DNA of 64,000 nt from Anseranas semipalmata (Eukaryota; Chordata; Aves; Anseriformes; Anseranatidae): NCBI GenBank assembly GCA_013399115.1, contig VXAA01005604.1:101719-165718 (forward strand), in the 5' to 3' direction. Below are positions 36,826 through 47,355 of this stretch, piece after piece; within the stretch, counting starts at the first letter, position 1; the number at the start of each line of letters is the position of its first letter. The position numbers and the translations under genes were made by a program. The notes beneath the pieces were generated by a model that had not been told where the DNA came from, did not search any database, and worked only from the letters and a program-made list of their open reading frames with translations.

Positions 36826-37331
36826 TATGTACTGCATCCAGGTCTGGGGCCCCCAGCACAAGAAAGATGTGGACCTGTTGGAGTGGGTCCAGAAGAGGGC
36901 CATGAAGATGGTCAGAGGGCTGGAGCACCTGTCCTATGAAGAAAGGCTGAGGGAGTTGGGGATGTTCAGCCTCAAGAAGAGAAGGCTCTGGGGAAACCTC
37001 ATTGCAGCCTTTCAATACTTAAAGGGGTCTTATAAAAAGGATGGAGGGAGACTCTTTACTCGGGTAGATAATGATAGGACAAGGGGCAATGGCTTTGAAC
37101 TAAAAGAGGATAGATTTAAACATAAGGAAGAAATTCTTTAGAGGGTGGTGAGGCACTGGAACAGGTTGCCCAGACAAGTTGTGGATGCCCCATCCCTGGA
37201 GGTGTTCAAGGCCAGGTTGGATGGGGCTTTGAGCAACCTGATCTAGTGGAAGGTGTCCCTGCCCATGGCCGGGGAGTTGCAACCAGATGATCTTTAAGGT
37301 CCCATCCAACCCAAGCCATTCTATGATTTGA
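36826..37331 (+). mobile_element. CR1 LINE, 5'-truncated, with ORF2 C-terminus
   Basis: It starts inside ORF2 at the CR1 words for Y-C-x-Q-x-W-G-P-Q and runs to the 3' UTR and the terminal CATTCTATGATTTGAT. About 506 bases survive and the sequence is close to the bird CR1 consensus by eye, suggesting a fairly recent insertion. The 3' repeats are reduced to about one and a half units. Confidence 0.95.
36827..37246 (+). pseudogene. CR1 ORF2 C-terminal fragment, one internal stop
   Basis: This is the C-terminal domain of the CR1 ORF2 polyprotein, downstream of the reverse transcriptase. Motifs seen in order are ERVQKRA-like (here [13 protein letters not shown]), [56 protein letters not shown] and the end LDGALSNLI. 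The same reading frame holds throughout 140 codons, from 36827 to the natural-looking TAG at 37244-37246, broken only by a premature TAG at 37139-37141. The endonuclease and polymerase parts were never copied in, so the fragment cannot make an active protein. Confidence 0.9.
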
Positions 37332-38693
37332 TGGTGTGCTACCTTTTGGTAGCATAACATATAATGGTTCTTAGAACCTTTCTGCAAGTTTCTCAGTTTT
37401 AATTTCAGACGCTTGTGTCAGTTAGAAGCAGGCTGCTGCTCTGTCAGGTAATTTTTTTTTTTTTATTTATTTTCAGAGCCTCATAAGTGTGGCCTTGCAA
37501 ACAGCATTTTGACACTTTAAGGGCTTAGTCAGAGCAAAAGAGCTATCTCCCATGGCAGGCAACCATATCATAGAAATATAGTCCTGAAGCATTCACACAG
37601 CATCCAACTCCTGAAATTCTGCATACGCTGTAATCTACAAAACACTTATCCAGTCCTGCTAATATACAATATCTATAGTAAAGAAGTGTAAAAGCTTTAA
37701 ATTATAATGTGGCATAAAAAGAGAACAGGAACTTGGGTGTATATTCAGCAAAGTCACTTAATAAAATGTGACATCTTCCAGACTTCTATATCATCATTTT
37801 CCAAGGTTCTCAACAGCTTTACAAATATTGTTTTTTTATTACTTTGGCAAAGGAAGATGGTGTGTCCAAATAAAGAATGTTGCAAACATTCTGCATTTTT
37901 ATAAGTAAGCAGAAGGAGATATTCCAGAGTTTCTTGAGATCAGAATCTCAAAACTTATCATCATTCCAAGTATCCTTCATAAGTGGAAAATTGGATTCAT
38001 AACATGAAACTTGCAACAGAAAAAAATATATGCTTTCAAATTACAGCTGTATTAACTTCCTTGTTATGAAAAATTCAAAAAAGGTGTTCTAAGTTTCATA
38101 TTTAATGGATTTTAAAATAAGGAGTATTTGTTCCAATTAATCATGTGATTTACAAATATTATATGAGAAACAATCTTGCTGTAACTACAAAAGATAATAG
38201 ACATAAATTTGAAATACATTTCTTGAAGTGACTTAAATGATTGTCTGTCAATGACTTATGAAAAGTTTATTTAAAAACGTGTAACATAACCGACTTACAG
38301 AAAAGATTAATTTTAACATACTAACAAATGCTAATGCATTCTCTTTATTTAAGAGATGCAAATTTCATTACAAATGGCTTACTGAATTATTAGGTGGCTT
38401 TTATATATATCTTTATTTCATTTTGAATGTGTTGTATTTATTCTAACCTGACAGAAACAACAACTCTCCTTATTTCATTTTCAGAAAAATGTCATTTTCA
38501 TTACACATAGCTTCTATTAAATATTAAAGCTATTTGTAATGAATTGTGAAATATGAAAATACATTATATGTTATCACAGTGGAATTTGTGTCAGACATAA
38601 GTGCACTATGGATATTTAGAATTATAATTTTTAGGCTTTCATTTATTTTTATATTTATTTGAAAATATTTACGTTTCCAATACTGTTTCTTTC

Positions 38694-38726
38694 TGTTGTT
38701 TTTGTTGTTGTTGTTGTTGTTGTTTT
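38694..38726. repeat. (GTT)n simple repeat
   Basis: About eight GTT units with one T-rich interruption. Confidence 0.9.
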
Positions 38727-39532
38727 GTCTTTAGTTGTTGTTTTTTAATTTTACAAAAAGTCTGCTGGAAGGAAGACTTTGCTGAATACAGCATAGCTGA
38801 TACACCACAATGACCCAATGACTGGGGTCTAGAATCACAAAATAGAAGAGGTCATATTAGTAGGTAAATTTACTCTTTCTGCAAATCTCTTCTAGTAATT
38901 CAGAATGGGATTTAGAATGCCTTTATTAGGGGTACAATAATGTTAGTATATACATATGCAATAGATGCATAAAGTTTGATTATGATAAATAAAAATGTAT
39001 TTGATACTGTCAATGGACTGTGGAGAAAGATCACCTCATCCTTAAGTAGGCACAAAGGATGTGATTAAGTTGGTTAAATATTTGAGATGCTTTCATGCAT
39101 GCTGCCAAGCCTCCAGCTGTGATTCCAGAAGAATGCAGATCTGTTACAGGTCTAGATGCAGGTTTCATCTCTGCTATCCCTGGGCAAATGCTATTGGGTA
39201 CTTGAAATAGCATGAGAATTTGCTTAGGTATCTGAAGAAAAGCTCCCATTGGTGAAATCATTCCCTAACTCCTCAAGGAGGAATTCAGTGAGTCTCTGTT
39301 GACTATAATGGCAACTTAGACACCTATAACTCACAAGTAAACATTGGCACTTTTAGCATGAGATCAGGTTGAACATCATGCCCACTGCTTGCCACTGAGC
39401 CATTTTTCCAGGATTGTACTCTCTTGTGTCATCTACAGTTGAAGTTATAAGATGTTTGATTTCTTTGTCCCATGGACACTGTTATCATTAATCTCTCAAA
39501 TCTCTCAAATTCTTACAAAGCAATGTAGTTCA

Positions 39533-39558
39533 CTTAAAAAAAAGGGGGCGGGGGGGGG
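39533..39558 (+). repeat. A-tract followed by G-run
   Basis: About nine A, then GGGGGCGGGGGGGGG. The G-run could form a G-quadruplex on the plus strand. The junction resembles the minus strand at 14596-14637. Confidence 0.85.
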
Positions 39559-40154
39559 CTGGTTAGTGGTAAAGTTACCCACTTTAGACCACAGATTTTT
39601 ATCTTTAAAACAATCCTATAGGAACAAAGTGAGTTGAAGATAATCTTAGTTGAAATGCTTTACTCAAGGCAGTCCAGAGGGGAGAGAAAAGAGGAGTATT
39701 GTTGGTTTGTTTTTGATAAATGCTTTCATTGTCTTCTTCATTCTTTGTTGGTAGATGTCTTGTTAGATTTTGTAGATTTTGGCACCACTGGGGCAATTGA
39801 TACTAAGACATCAAACAAGATTAACCAAAGGTTAAGCTAGCACCTGAGTTGGTTTCCAACAGCAACTGTAAGTAAAAGTCCAGAGAAAAAAACACAACAG
39901 TGTATGGTAATACTTCTAGCCTACAAGACTACCTGAGGCAGAAATGGCTTGTATGGATTTTTCCGACAGGAATTTGTATAGTCTTCCTTTGAGTCCATTT
40001 ACATTTTTATCATCCACAACACTCTGTGTCAAGGAGATGCGCAGTCTGTCCATAACTGTGTTTTGAACCTGACAGCTGACAGCTTCATTTGATGCCTACT
40101 AGTTCTTTTGTTGTCAAGGGATAGAGAACAATAGATTAGTTCTCTACATGCTCT

Positions 40155-40930
40155 ACCATTTCCCCCTCAGTCATTTCTTTTCCAAGCTGAAGAATTCTAG
40201 CCTACTTACTTACTCCTTGTACAGAAACTGTTTCATATTTTTCATATTCTTTGTTTCCCTACTCTTAACCATACACGGTTCTTCTATATCCTTTTGTTTT
40301 CTGGGGACACAGAGCACACACAGTAAACAAAGTTATTTATACAGCTGTATAATGACATTCTCCATCTTATTCTGTTTCATTTCTAGTAACTCAGTAGTTA
40401 TTGCTACTGAGATTGACCTAATATCTTCACAGTTTTCTCTGTTACAGTGTCAAGTTCTTTCCTCTGATTGATAGTGGTTCACTCACAGCTTAGAATGGAA
40501 GATAATTGTTTCCCATGAATATATATTTGTCTACATCTCATTTCATCAGCTATTTTCTTCCCCAGTCCCATAAGATCCTTTGGCAGATTCCTCAGATTTG
40601 GCCCTGGTCTTTGCTACTTCAGATGGCTTAGAAGATGGTATCTTCAGCAATATTTTCACTTCACTTTTCACCTCCTTTCTAGGTCGCCCTTACCCTTTTT
40701 TTCTAGGTCATTTATGAATATGCTGAATGATGTGGGTCCCAGCACAAATTCTTAAGGAACTTCATTGTTGGACTCCATTTGCAGTGAAGAGTGGCCATTT
40801 ACTGTCACTTTCTGATCTCTTTTATAATCATCTTTAAATACATGCAAAGACCTTTTACTCTATAATTTACATAATGACCTTTGGTGATAGGCCTAGTCAA
40901 CCAAATCTTCTTTAACACTTGTTTGTTATA
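40155..40930 (-). mobile_element. Ancient CR1-like LINE relic (reverse transcriptase to 3' UTR)
   Basis: On the plus strand the words TCTTTTCCAAGCTGAAGAATT, ACAGAAACTGTTTCATA, TGACATTCTCCATCTTATTC, AAGTTCTTTCCTCTGA, TCATTTCATCAGC, CCATAAGATCCTTTGGCAG and CTAGGTCATTTATGAATATG follow the order of the reverse complement of the old amniote CR1 group known from turtles and crocodilians. On the minus strand, 40770 down to 40695 encodes VLGPTSFSIFINDLE, close to the reverse-transcriptase motif VLGPxLFNIFINDL. The FADD box expected downstream is present only as a decayed trace near 40625-40645. Divergence is far greater than in the other CR1 copies, so this insertion is much older. The 107-codon plus-strand frame at 40148-40471 is antisense to it. 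Confidence 0.72.
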
Positions 40931-42078
40931 ACTCCAGGAAGTTAGCCAGTCGTGGCAAGACAGGAGTACAACTGAGTGGTTATCCATCTCCAAGAAATAA
41001 GGGCCTCCTTGACCCAGAGATCTGTGAAACTCTGAAGACAGCTACCATCTGAAAACAAAAACCAGCTCAAATGACATGGACATAAGGGATTCAATCACTT
41101 AAGCTTGAGAAAGGGAGGAAAAAGTATTACATCTAATACATTTTATTATTAAAATGCAATAAAATCATACTGAATCTTCACATTTTTTCCCATGTCCCAG
41201 TGGGCATTCTACAAAATGAATACAAGAATATCTATGAATCAAGTATAATTCTGGCTGCAATAAATAAGATCAACAAGCAGCCCTAAGGCTAGCTGCAGCT
41301 CAGCAGTTTACCATCTCTTTTATTAGTTATATAAACAGCCTCAAGATATTTTGTCATATGATATCCCCATGGTATCTTTAAAAACAAAAACAAAACAAAA
41401 CAAAACAAAAGACTTTTAATCTGTCTGTAAAAGCTTGTAACATGTTGCTCAGCCTCACAGCCCTTTGCCTTATCTCCATGTACAGCAAAGGCTTATTTGT
41501 CCCCTTTAAGCTTTCCATTGCAACCTGATGCTGTCTTAATCACCCCCTGAAACTCTGTTCTGTTTATCCTCTTTTGCAGAGACAGGTGAGAGGGATTTTA
41601 TTAATGCAATACCTTCTTAAGTGATTTAGTTTTATCCTTTACTATTGATCCAATGGTTTCAATCCATTAAGAGGGTGTAAAGAGACACTTTATTCTTTGC
41701 TTAATAAAATCCACCCTAGAAAAGATAGGTCATAGTATTCTGTCCTCTTCTACACTTTTATTTTGTCCTGTGATACCTTAGACCAATAGCATATTACAGA
41801 ACATCTCCATCTAGGTGCTGTGTAGTTTTGGTTGACACATTTTGTTGTTTGCCTGTCAATTTTTAAGTTATTTATTCAGTTTTTAATATTCAGATATTAA
41901 ACTTTTGTAATAATTTTAATATTCTAAATATGACTTCATATTTCAAAACCCACTGAACTTTTCATATGGGCTACCTGTTGCATTTAGGTTTTCAGCCAAT
42001 AATGCAATGGTGATAAAGTTCACAGTAATCCTATTACAGATTACAGTGCTTTTCAAATACATAGCATGTTCAATATGA
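40931..42078. other. Unique non-coding sequence
   Basis: Nothing recognised apart from an (AAAAC)n tract at 41380-41410. Confidence 0.5.
41380..41410. repeat. (AAAAC)n simple repeat
   Basis: About six AAAAC or AAAAAC units. Confidence 0.88.
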
Positions 42079-43018
42079 GGATATTAAAGATAAGGATCTG
42101 GATGACGGGGCAGAGCATACCCTCAGCAACTTTGCAGATGACACAAAACTGGGAGGAGTGGCTGATACACCAGAAGGTCATGCTATCATCCAGAGGGACA
42201 TGGGCAGCATGGAGAAATGGCCCAATAGGAACCTCATGAAGTTCAACAAGGAGAATTGTAAAGTCCTACACCTGGGGAGGGACAACCTTGGGCACCAGTA
42301 CATGCTGGGGGCCATCCAGCTGGAAAGCAGGTTGGCAAAAAGAAGACCTGAGGCTCCTGGTGGACACCAAGTTGAACATGAATCGGCAATGTTTTGTGCC
42401 CTTGGCATAATGAAGGCTAACGGTATCTTGGGCTGCATAGGCAAAGTGCTGCCAGCAGGTCAAGGGAGGTGATCCTTCCCCTGTAGTCAGCACTGGTGAG
42501 ACCACACGTGGAGTGCTATGTCCGTTTGTGGGCTTCCTGATACAAGGGAGACAGACATACTGGAAAGAACCCAGAAAAGGGCCATAAAGGTGATTAAAGT
42601 CCTGGAGCATCTGAGGAAAGGCTGAGAGAGCTGGAACAGTTCACACTGGAGAAGAGAAAGCTCAGGGGGTATCTTATCAATGTATACCTGGAGGGAGAGT
42701 GCAAAGAGGTTGGAACCAGGCTCTTCTTGGTGGTGCCCAGTAACAGGACAAGAGGCAATGGGCATCAACTGAGTCATAGGAGGTTCCCTCTGGACATGAG
42801 GTAATGCTTCTTTACTCTGAGGACAACCAAACACTGGCACAGATTGTCCAGAGAGGTTATGCAGTCTTCCTCCTTGGAGATCTTTAAAAGCTGCCTGGAT
42901 ATGGTCCTGGGCAACCTTCTCCAGGTGGCCCTGTGTGCGCAGTGGACTGGACAAGATGACCTCCAGCAGTCTCTTCTAAGTGCAACATTCTGTGATTCTG
43001 CTTCTGTGCTTCTGTGAT
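42079..43018 (+). mobile_element. CR1 LINE, 5'-truncated in the reverse-transcriptase domain
   Basis: The longest CR1 copy here, about 940 bases. It begins in the polymerase domain just before the FADDTKLGG box (from 42131), passes through the thumb and C-terminal region (VLHLGRDNLGHQYMLGA), and ends in the 3' UTR with GATGACCTCCAGCAGTCTCT and the variant terminal repeats TTCTGTGATTCTGCTTCTGT. These differ from the ATTCTATG type at 16087 and 52524 and point to another CR1 subfamily. Confidence 0.94.
42089..42472 (+). pseudogene. CR1 ORF2 reverse-transcriptase remnant
   Basis: A single frame runs from 42089 to the stop at 42470-42472. It contains S-N-F-A-D-D-T-K (42125-42148), the box with the two catalytic aspartates of the CR1 polymerase, followed by EKWPNRNLMKFNKENCKVLHL. 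After about 42330 the frame departs from the family (a frameshift near GCAAAAAGAAG), and the rest of ORF2 continues in other frames up to about 42900. The fragment lacks the endonuclease and most of the polymerase, so it is dead. Confidence 0.82.
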
Positions 43019-43748
43019 GGAGTTGATGAGAATTCAATCTTACATTTATTACTAATCACTTTTTGGAGGATGCTCAGAGGTCCTATTCGTGCAAGATAAT
43101 ACTGATATTTGTAAGACTGAGGAAGTCTTTAATGCATATTGTTCATGAGTCATGATACGCAGCAATGGCAATCTGAACTTACAGTGCATACTGCCCTAGA
43201 AAAAAATGGAACGATAGCCTCCTACCATGAGCATTTTAGCAGCTAAAGTAAACAAGCATAGCAAAAGGTGGCAGTAAACAAGTCAGGGGTAATTTTTCTT
43301 TGACTTTTTAATACCATTAGATATAAGTAATGGAGTTTTTAGCAGTATCTAAATACTTGCATATCTAGCCATGGAAAGTACAAACTCTTTATAACAATGG
43401 CAGTGGTACCAGCAAAGCACACTGTCTACATTAGTATGACCTCAAGGATGCAAGCTGGTTCATCTCCTTCCTTTAGGATTTTTTTAAACACTTGTTCCAG
43501 CATGACAGTCAGAGAGTGATACATTTATATATGTAAAGGAAGAGTCTTAGAGCAGTCCAGGCTGTTTTAATGAAAAAAATAGCAGCAAAGATAAATACTA
43601 CTGCATTACTTGCACATTCAGTGAAAATGTATGGGTATATGTCGTTGTTTACATAACAAAGACACATCTCTTAAAGCAGTTTGCATACATAGCAGTAGGG
43701 AAATAGTTCTACCATGAAGTATCTATAGACTGAAAGACATCATGTTGG

Positions 43749-43788
43749 TTTTTTTGTTTGTTTGTTTGTTTTGTTTTGTTTTGTTTTT
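43749..43788. repeat. (GTTT)n / (GTTTT)n simple repeat
   Basis: GTTT units changing to GTTTT units. Confidence 0.88.
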
Positions 43789-43901
43789 CCCCAAAGATAT
43801 AAACTCACTATGTAAAGGGGAAAACAGTTTTCCAGGAGTTTTAGAATTCTGTTTGTTCTATAAGGAGCTTAATATCCTCCAGGTTACATTGTTCAGAAAA
43901 A

Positions 43902-43939
43902 AATATATATATATATATGTATATGTGTATATATATATA
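43902..43939. repeat. (AT)n tract with GTGT interruption
   Basis: Alternating AT with an ATGTATATGTGT centre. Confidence 0.88.
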
Positions 43940-44494
43940 GTTTCTGTACTGAAAGAGTAGTACTCCCTTCATGTAGGACAAGAGGAAGTTTGCAGTTTCT
44001 TGCACTTCAGTACATACTCTCAATGAAGCTATTATGCTGCTGCTGACTCTGTGACAGGCTGAAACCTGGATAAGTATGAAATTGTCCACTTGGGCTGTGG
44101 AGCTAGATTTCTGAAAGATAATTTGGTCCTATTTTACATCCCTGCTGTCTGCTGGTGGTCTGTTCTTCCTTTAAAATCCTCTCAACATTTTACAGTCCTA
44201 CAGATGAAATAGCCATATATTTATAGAGGTGTTTCCAATACCAGAGTATATAATAGCCTGTGAATACAGACAGAAGAAAGTGAATAAGATAACAGACAGA
44301 GGTACTACAGATAATGGTCTTTTTTTTCTTCCCTTCTACCTTCTCACCTTGCAGTCTGGTTAATGTCAGTGAAAGCTGACAACACACAACTGACATATAC
44401 AAATTGTCATAGAATCTGTCATGTGCCAGCTAACTACAGCTCATTCCAGCTCTCACTGAAGATAGCAGAGAGATTCCTTCCAGCCTTTTTCTAT

Positions 44495-45067
44495 TGTTAT
44501 GGTTTTGGCTGGTATAGAGTTAATTTTCTTAGCAGAGGCTGGTATGATGCTGTGTTTTGGATGTTTGATGAAAACAGTGGTGATAACACACCGATGTTTT
44601 TACAGTGGTTACACAGAGCCTTGTGTTGCCCTGCCAGAGAGGAGGCTGGGAGTGCACAAGAAGTTGGGACACAGCCAGGACGGCTGACCCAGACTGACCA
44701 AAGAGATATCCCATACCATATGATGCTCAGCAATAAAAGCTGGGGTAAACAAGGAGGAAGGGGTTGGGGGTGGGGGTTGGGTGGCTATTGGGAGCGATGG
44801 AGTTTATCTTCCCAAGAAACCATTACACGTGATGAGCCCTGCTTTCCTGGAAGTGGCTGAACACCTGCCTGCTGATGGGAAGTAGCAAATGAATTCTTTG
44901 GTTTGCTGCTTTGCTTGTGTGTGTGGGTTTGAGTTACCTAGTAAACTGTCTGTATCTCAACCCACAAGTTCTCTCACTTTTACCTTTCTGATTCTCTCCC
45001 CCATCCTACCTGGGGAGAGTGAATGAGCAACTGTGTGGTAGTAAGCTGCCTGCTGGGCAGCACAACA
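44495..45067 (+). mobile_element. Solo LTR of an avian ERV, family A
   Basis: The element starts TGTTATGGTTTTGGCTGG and ends GCAGCACAACA. It shares all main blocks with the copy at 31006, including GAGTTAATTTTC, GCTGTGTTTTGGATG, GAGGAGGCTGGGAGTGCAC and the poly(A) signal AATAAA (44732-44737). A G-rich stretch near 44754-44790 follows the poly(A) signal. Flanks TCTAT and CTCTT do not match, so no target duplication is visible. Frames on both strands (up to 165 codons at 44363-44860) cross its boundary and are not genes. Confidence 0.86.
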
Positions 45068-46906
45068 CTCTTTAGTCAAAGTTTCCAGTCATGTGAGGAT
45101 TTACACAATTTAAGCAAAGCCCAAAACACTTGACAAGAACGTACTTATGAGGACACTGCAAATATGAGTCATTAATAGACACAGAATATAACACATATAA
45201 GGCATATGCATAGAGTAGCTAGTGAAAAAGAGAAGGAAGTATAGCATTTTTTTTTTTAAATTTTATTTTTTTTCTCATTGTACTCTTTCTTCTCAGGTTT
45301 CCACTTTTTACTCCTGCAGGATTGCTGTAGGGTGCTGCTGATGAAGTGCCAGTGGAACTATGTGAACACTTTTTTAGCTAATGCAAGTATCAGCTCTTTT
45401 TATGAGGTGTCAGGGGTATTTGGTTATGCTCCTACCTATTGGAATTGGAGGGGTTACTGCGTAGTATAATTGCAGCCTTCCTCCATTCTGTTATTGCTGC
45501 CAGTTCCTACTGAGCCAAATCAATCCTGACAGCTGGCCAGATGCTTCTTGTGCCAGTCAGCAGGACTTTGGTCTCAAAAGAGCATCTGGTTATAAGGAAA
45601 TTTTGTAACAAACTCTACAGCCAATCTTGTTTTCTAAAAACACCATAATAAACACTGAAATAAAGGTATTTAATTACTTCACTAATGCTCTTATTTTTTA
45701 AGAGTGGAGCAGTTCATTTGACTTTTTCACTACAAATTCTGTTTATTTTTTGGGCTAGAGGCGATTTATACAAAGCTTTTTAAGTAGATAAACTGTATAC
45801 ATCATATCTTTATTACAGCCTGTGCAACCCACAGACTCAGAAGCAACTGCTTAGTGTGTAAGCCAACAGCACAGAATGCTTTTCCTAGTATTTGTTTAGT
45901 GAGGTCACAATACTAATTTTAATTTGGAAGGTGTTTGGGGCATGGACTCTTTAGCTGCCTAGAACACTTTGGTTTTTACTATAATGCAATTAACAATTAA
46001 TAGTATTGTCTTTTTTTTTTTTTTTTTACCCATCAACACAGTTAGTATAGTACAATATTTTCAATAATAGACATAACTTTTTAATGCAATTTCTTTAGAT
46101 AAATTGAGACTTTTTTTTGTTTGTTTATTTTCACTTTGCTCAGAGACCACTTTATGGGAAAAATGAAGAAGGGGTCAGGAAAAAGAAATCATCTTTTTTG
46201 AATACAACCTTCACTGCTTCTGCTTTATAAAGTAGAGTGTTTATATATTTCTGAGCACAATAAAAATGCTTAGTATGGATAGGTTGCCTGTTCTTTCATT
46301 TAACCTTTTTTTTTCCTCACTTAGAATGATTGGAATTATAATCTGAAAACATCTCAATTCATCCAAAGAGTGAAGAGTTTTTTGAAGAGGGAATATAAAT
46401 CCCATACTTGATAAAGGCTACTGGTGTAATCATAGTAAAGGCTATTGTTTTTTCATATTGTACTGATCCATATGTAAGTATATATGCTTTGGATGCCTCT
46501 GCATATACTAAAACATATTCACATATGCTTGTTGCAAAACTGGAAAGCAGGTACAATTGATGAAACTCTACTAAACACTCAAAGAAGCCTTCCTCTGCCT
46601 GCTTGTATTCAATTGTTCTAAAAATACCACATAAAATGTCTTGTTCTGCTGTCATTTTCTGTCATGAAAACAAGTTGATATTGTCTAGATATAAGTTCCA
46701 GCATCTGAACTACATATTCTGGATGTAGTTGTTTCTTCTTTGATGAGAATATTTCTATTGGAGAAAAATGACACCACAAAGTCAGAACATTTCTAGTCTA
46801 ATTCGTTTATTGAATTAATATGATCCTTCTTTCAACAAAGCCCTCTTTCAATGTGAACATCAGGTTTTCAGCTTTTGCCTCTGTTTGACTCCCTCTTTTT
46901 GGCAGT
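45068..46906. other. Unique A+T-rich sequence
   Basis: No gene or transposon recognised. A poly-T run lies at about 46012-46027. The 98-codon minus-strand frame at 46359-46655 shows no known domain. Confidence 0.5.
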
Positions 46907-47355
46907 AGAATCATAGAATCATAGAATTATTTGGGTTGGATGGGACCTTAAAAACCATCTAGTTCCAACACCCCTGCCATAGGCAGGGACACCTCCCACC
47001 AGACCAGGTTGCTCAAAGCCCCATCCAACCTGGCCTTGACCACTTCCAGGGATGGGGCAGCTTCTTTGGGCCTCCTGTTCCAGTGCCTCACCACCTCTGA
47101 GTAAAGAGTTTCTTCCTTATATCTAATCTAAATCTACCTTCTTTTAGTTTAAAACCATTACTCCTTGTCCTATCACTACACTCCCTGACAAAGAGTCCCT
47201 CTCCAGCTTTCTTGTAGGCACACTGTAGGTACTAGGAGGCTGCTATATGGTCTCCCCAGAGCCTTCTCTTCTCCAGGCTAAACAATCCCAACTCCGTCAG
47301 CCTGTCTTCATAGCAAAGGTGTTCCAGCCCTTTGATCATCCTCGTGGTGCACTTC
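46907..47355 (-). mobile_element. CR1 LINE, 5'-truncated 3' portion
   Basis: On the plus strand it starts AGAATCATAGAATCATAGAA and continues GGGTTGGATGGGACCTTAAA, CCTGCCATAGGCAGGGACAC, CCAACCTGGCCTTGACCAC and CTTCTCTTCTCCAGGCTAAA, the reverse complement of a CR1 3' UTR and ORF2 end. It is the same subfamily type as the copy at 36826 (CATCCAACC and GCCCCATCCAACCTGGCC words), in the opposite orientation. Confidence 0.94.

Larger units (their letters stand above)
37332..40154. other. Unique A+T-rich sequence with possible conserved non-coding core
   Basis: No gene recognised. 38080-38640 is a 560-base repeat-free block with many ATTA, TTAAT and ATGCAAAT-like words (GATGCAAATTTCATTA near 38355). 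A (GTT)n tract lies at 38694-38726 and an A-tract with G-run at 39533-39558. Frames at 39031-39261 and 39605-39840 have no motif. Confidence 0.45.
43019..44494. other. Unique non-coding sequence
   Basis: Nothing recognised apart from simple repeats at 43749-43788 and 43902-43939. Confidence 0.5.

Noticed and set aside
40148..40471. 107-codon plus-strand frame, rich in Phe, Ser and Leu, resembling a membrane protein
   Set aside because: It is antisense to the ancient CR1 relic and its hydrophobic look comes from T-rich sequence.
42178..43037. Minus-strand frames of 88, 114, 155 and 87 codons
   Set aside because: They are antisense to a CR1 LINE; coding sense of the element is on the plus strand.
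44363..44860. 165-codon plus-strand frame
   Set aside because: It starts in unique DNA and runs into the family-A LTR at 44495. No domain, and the other family-A copies do not keep the frame.
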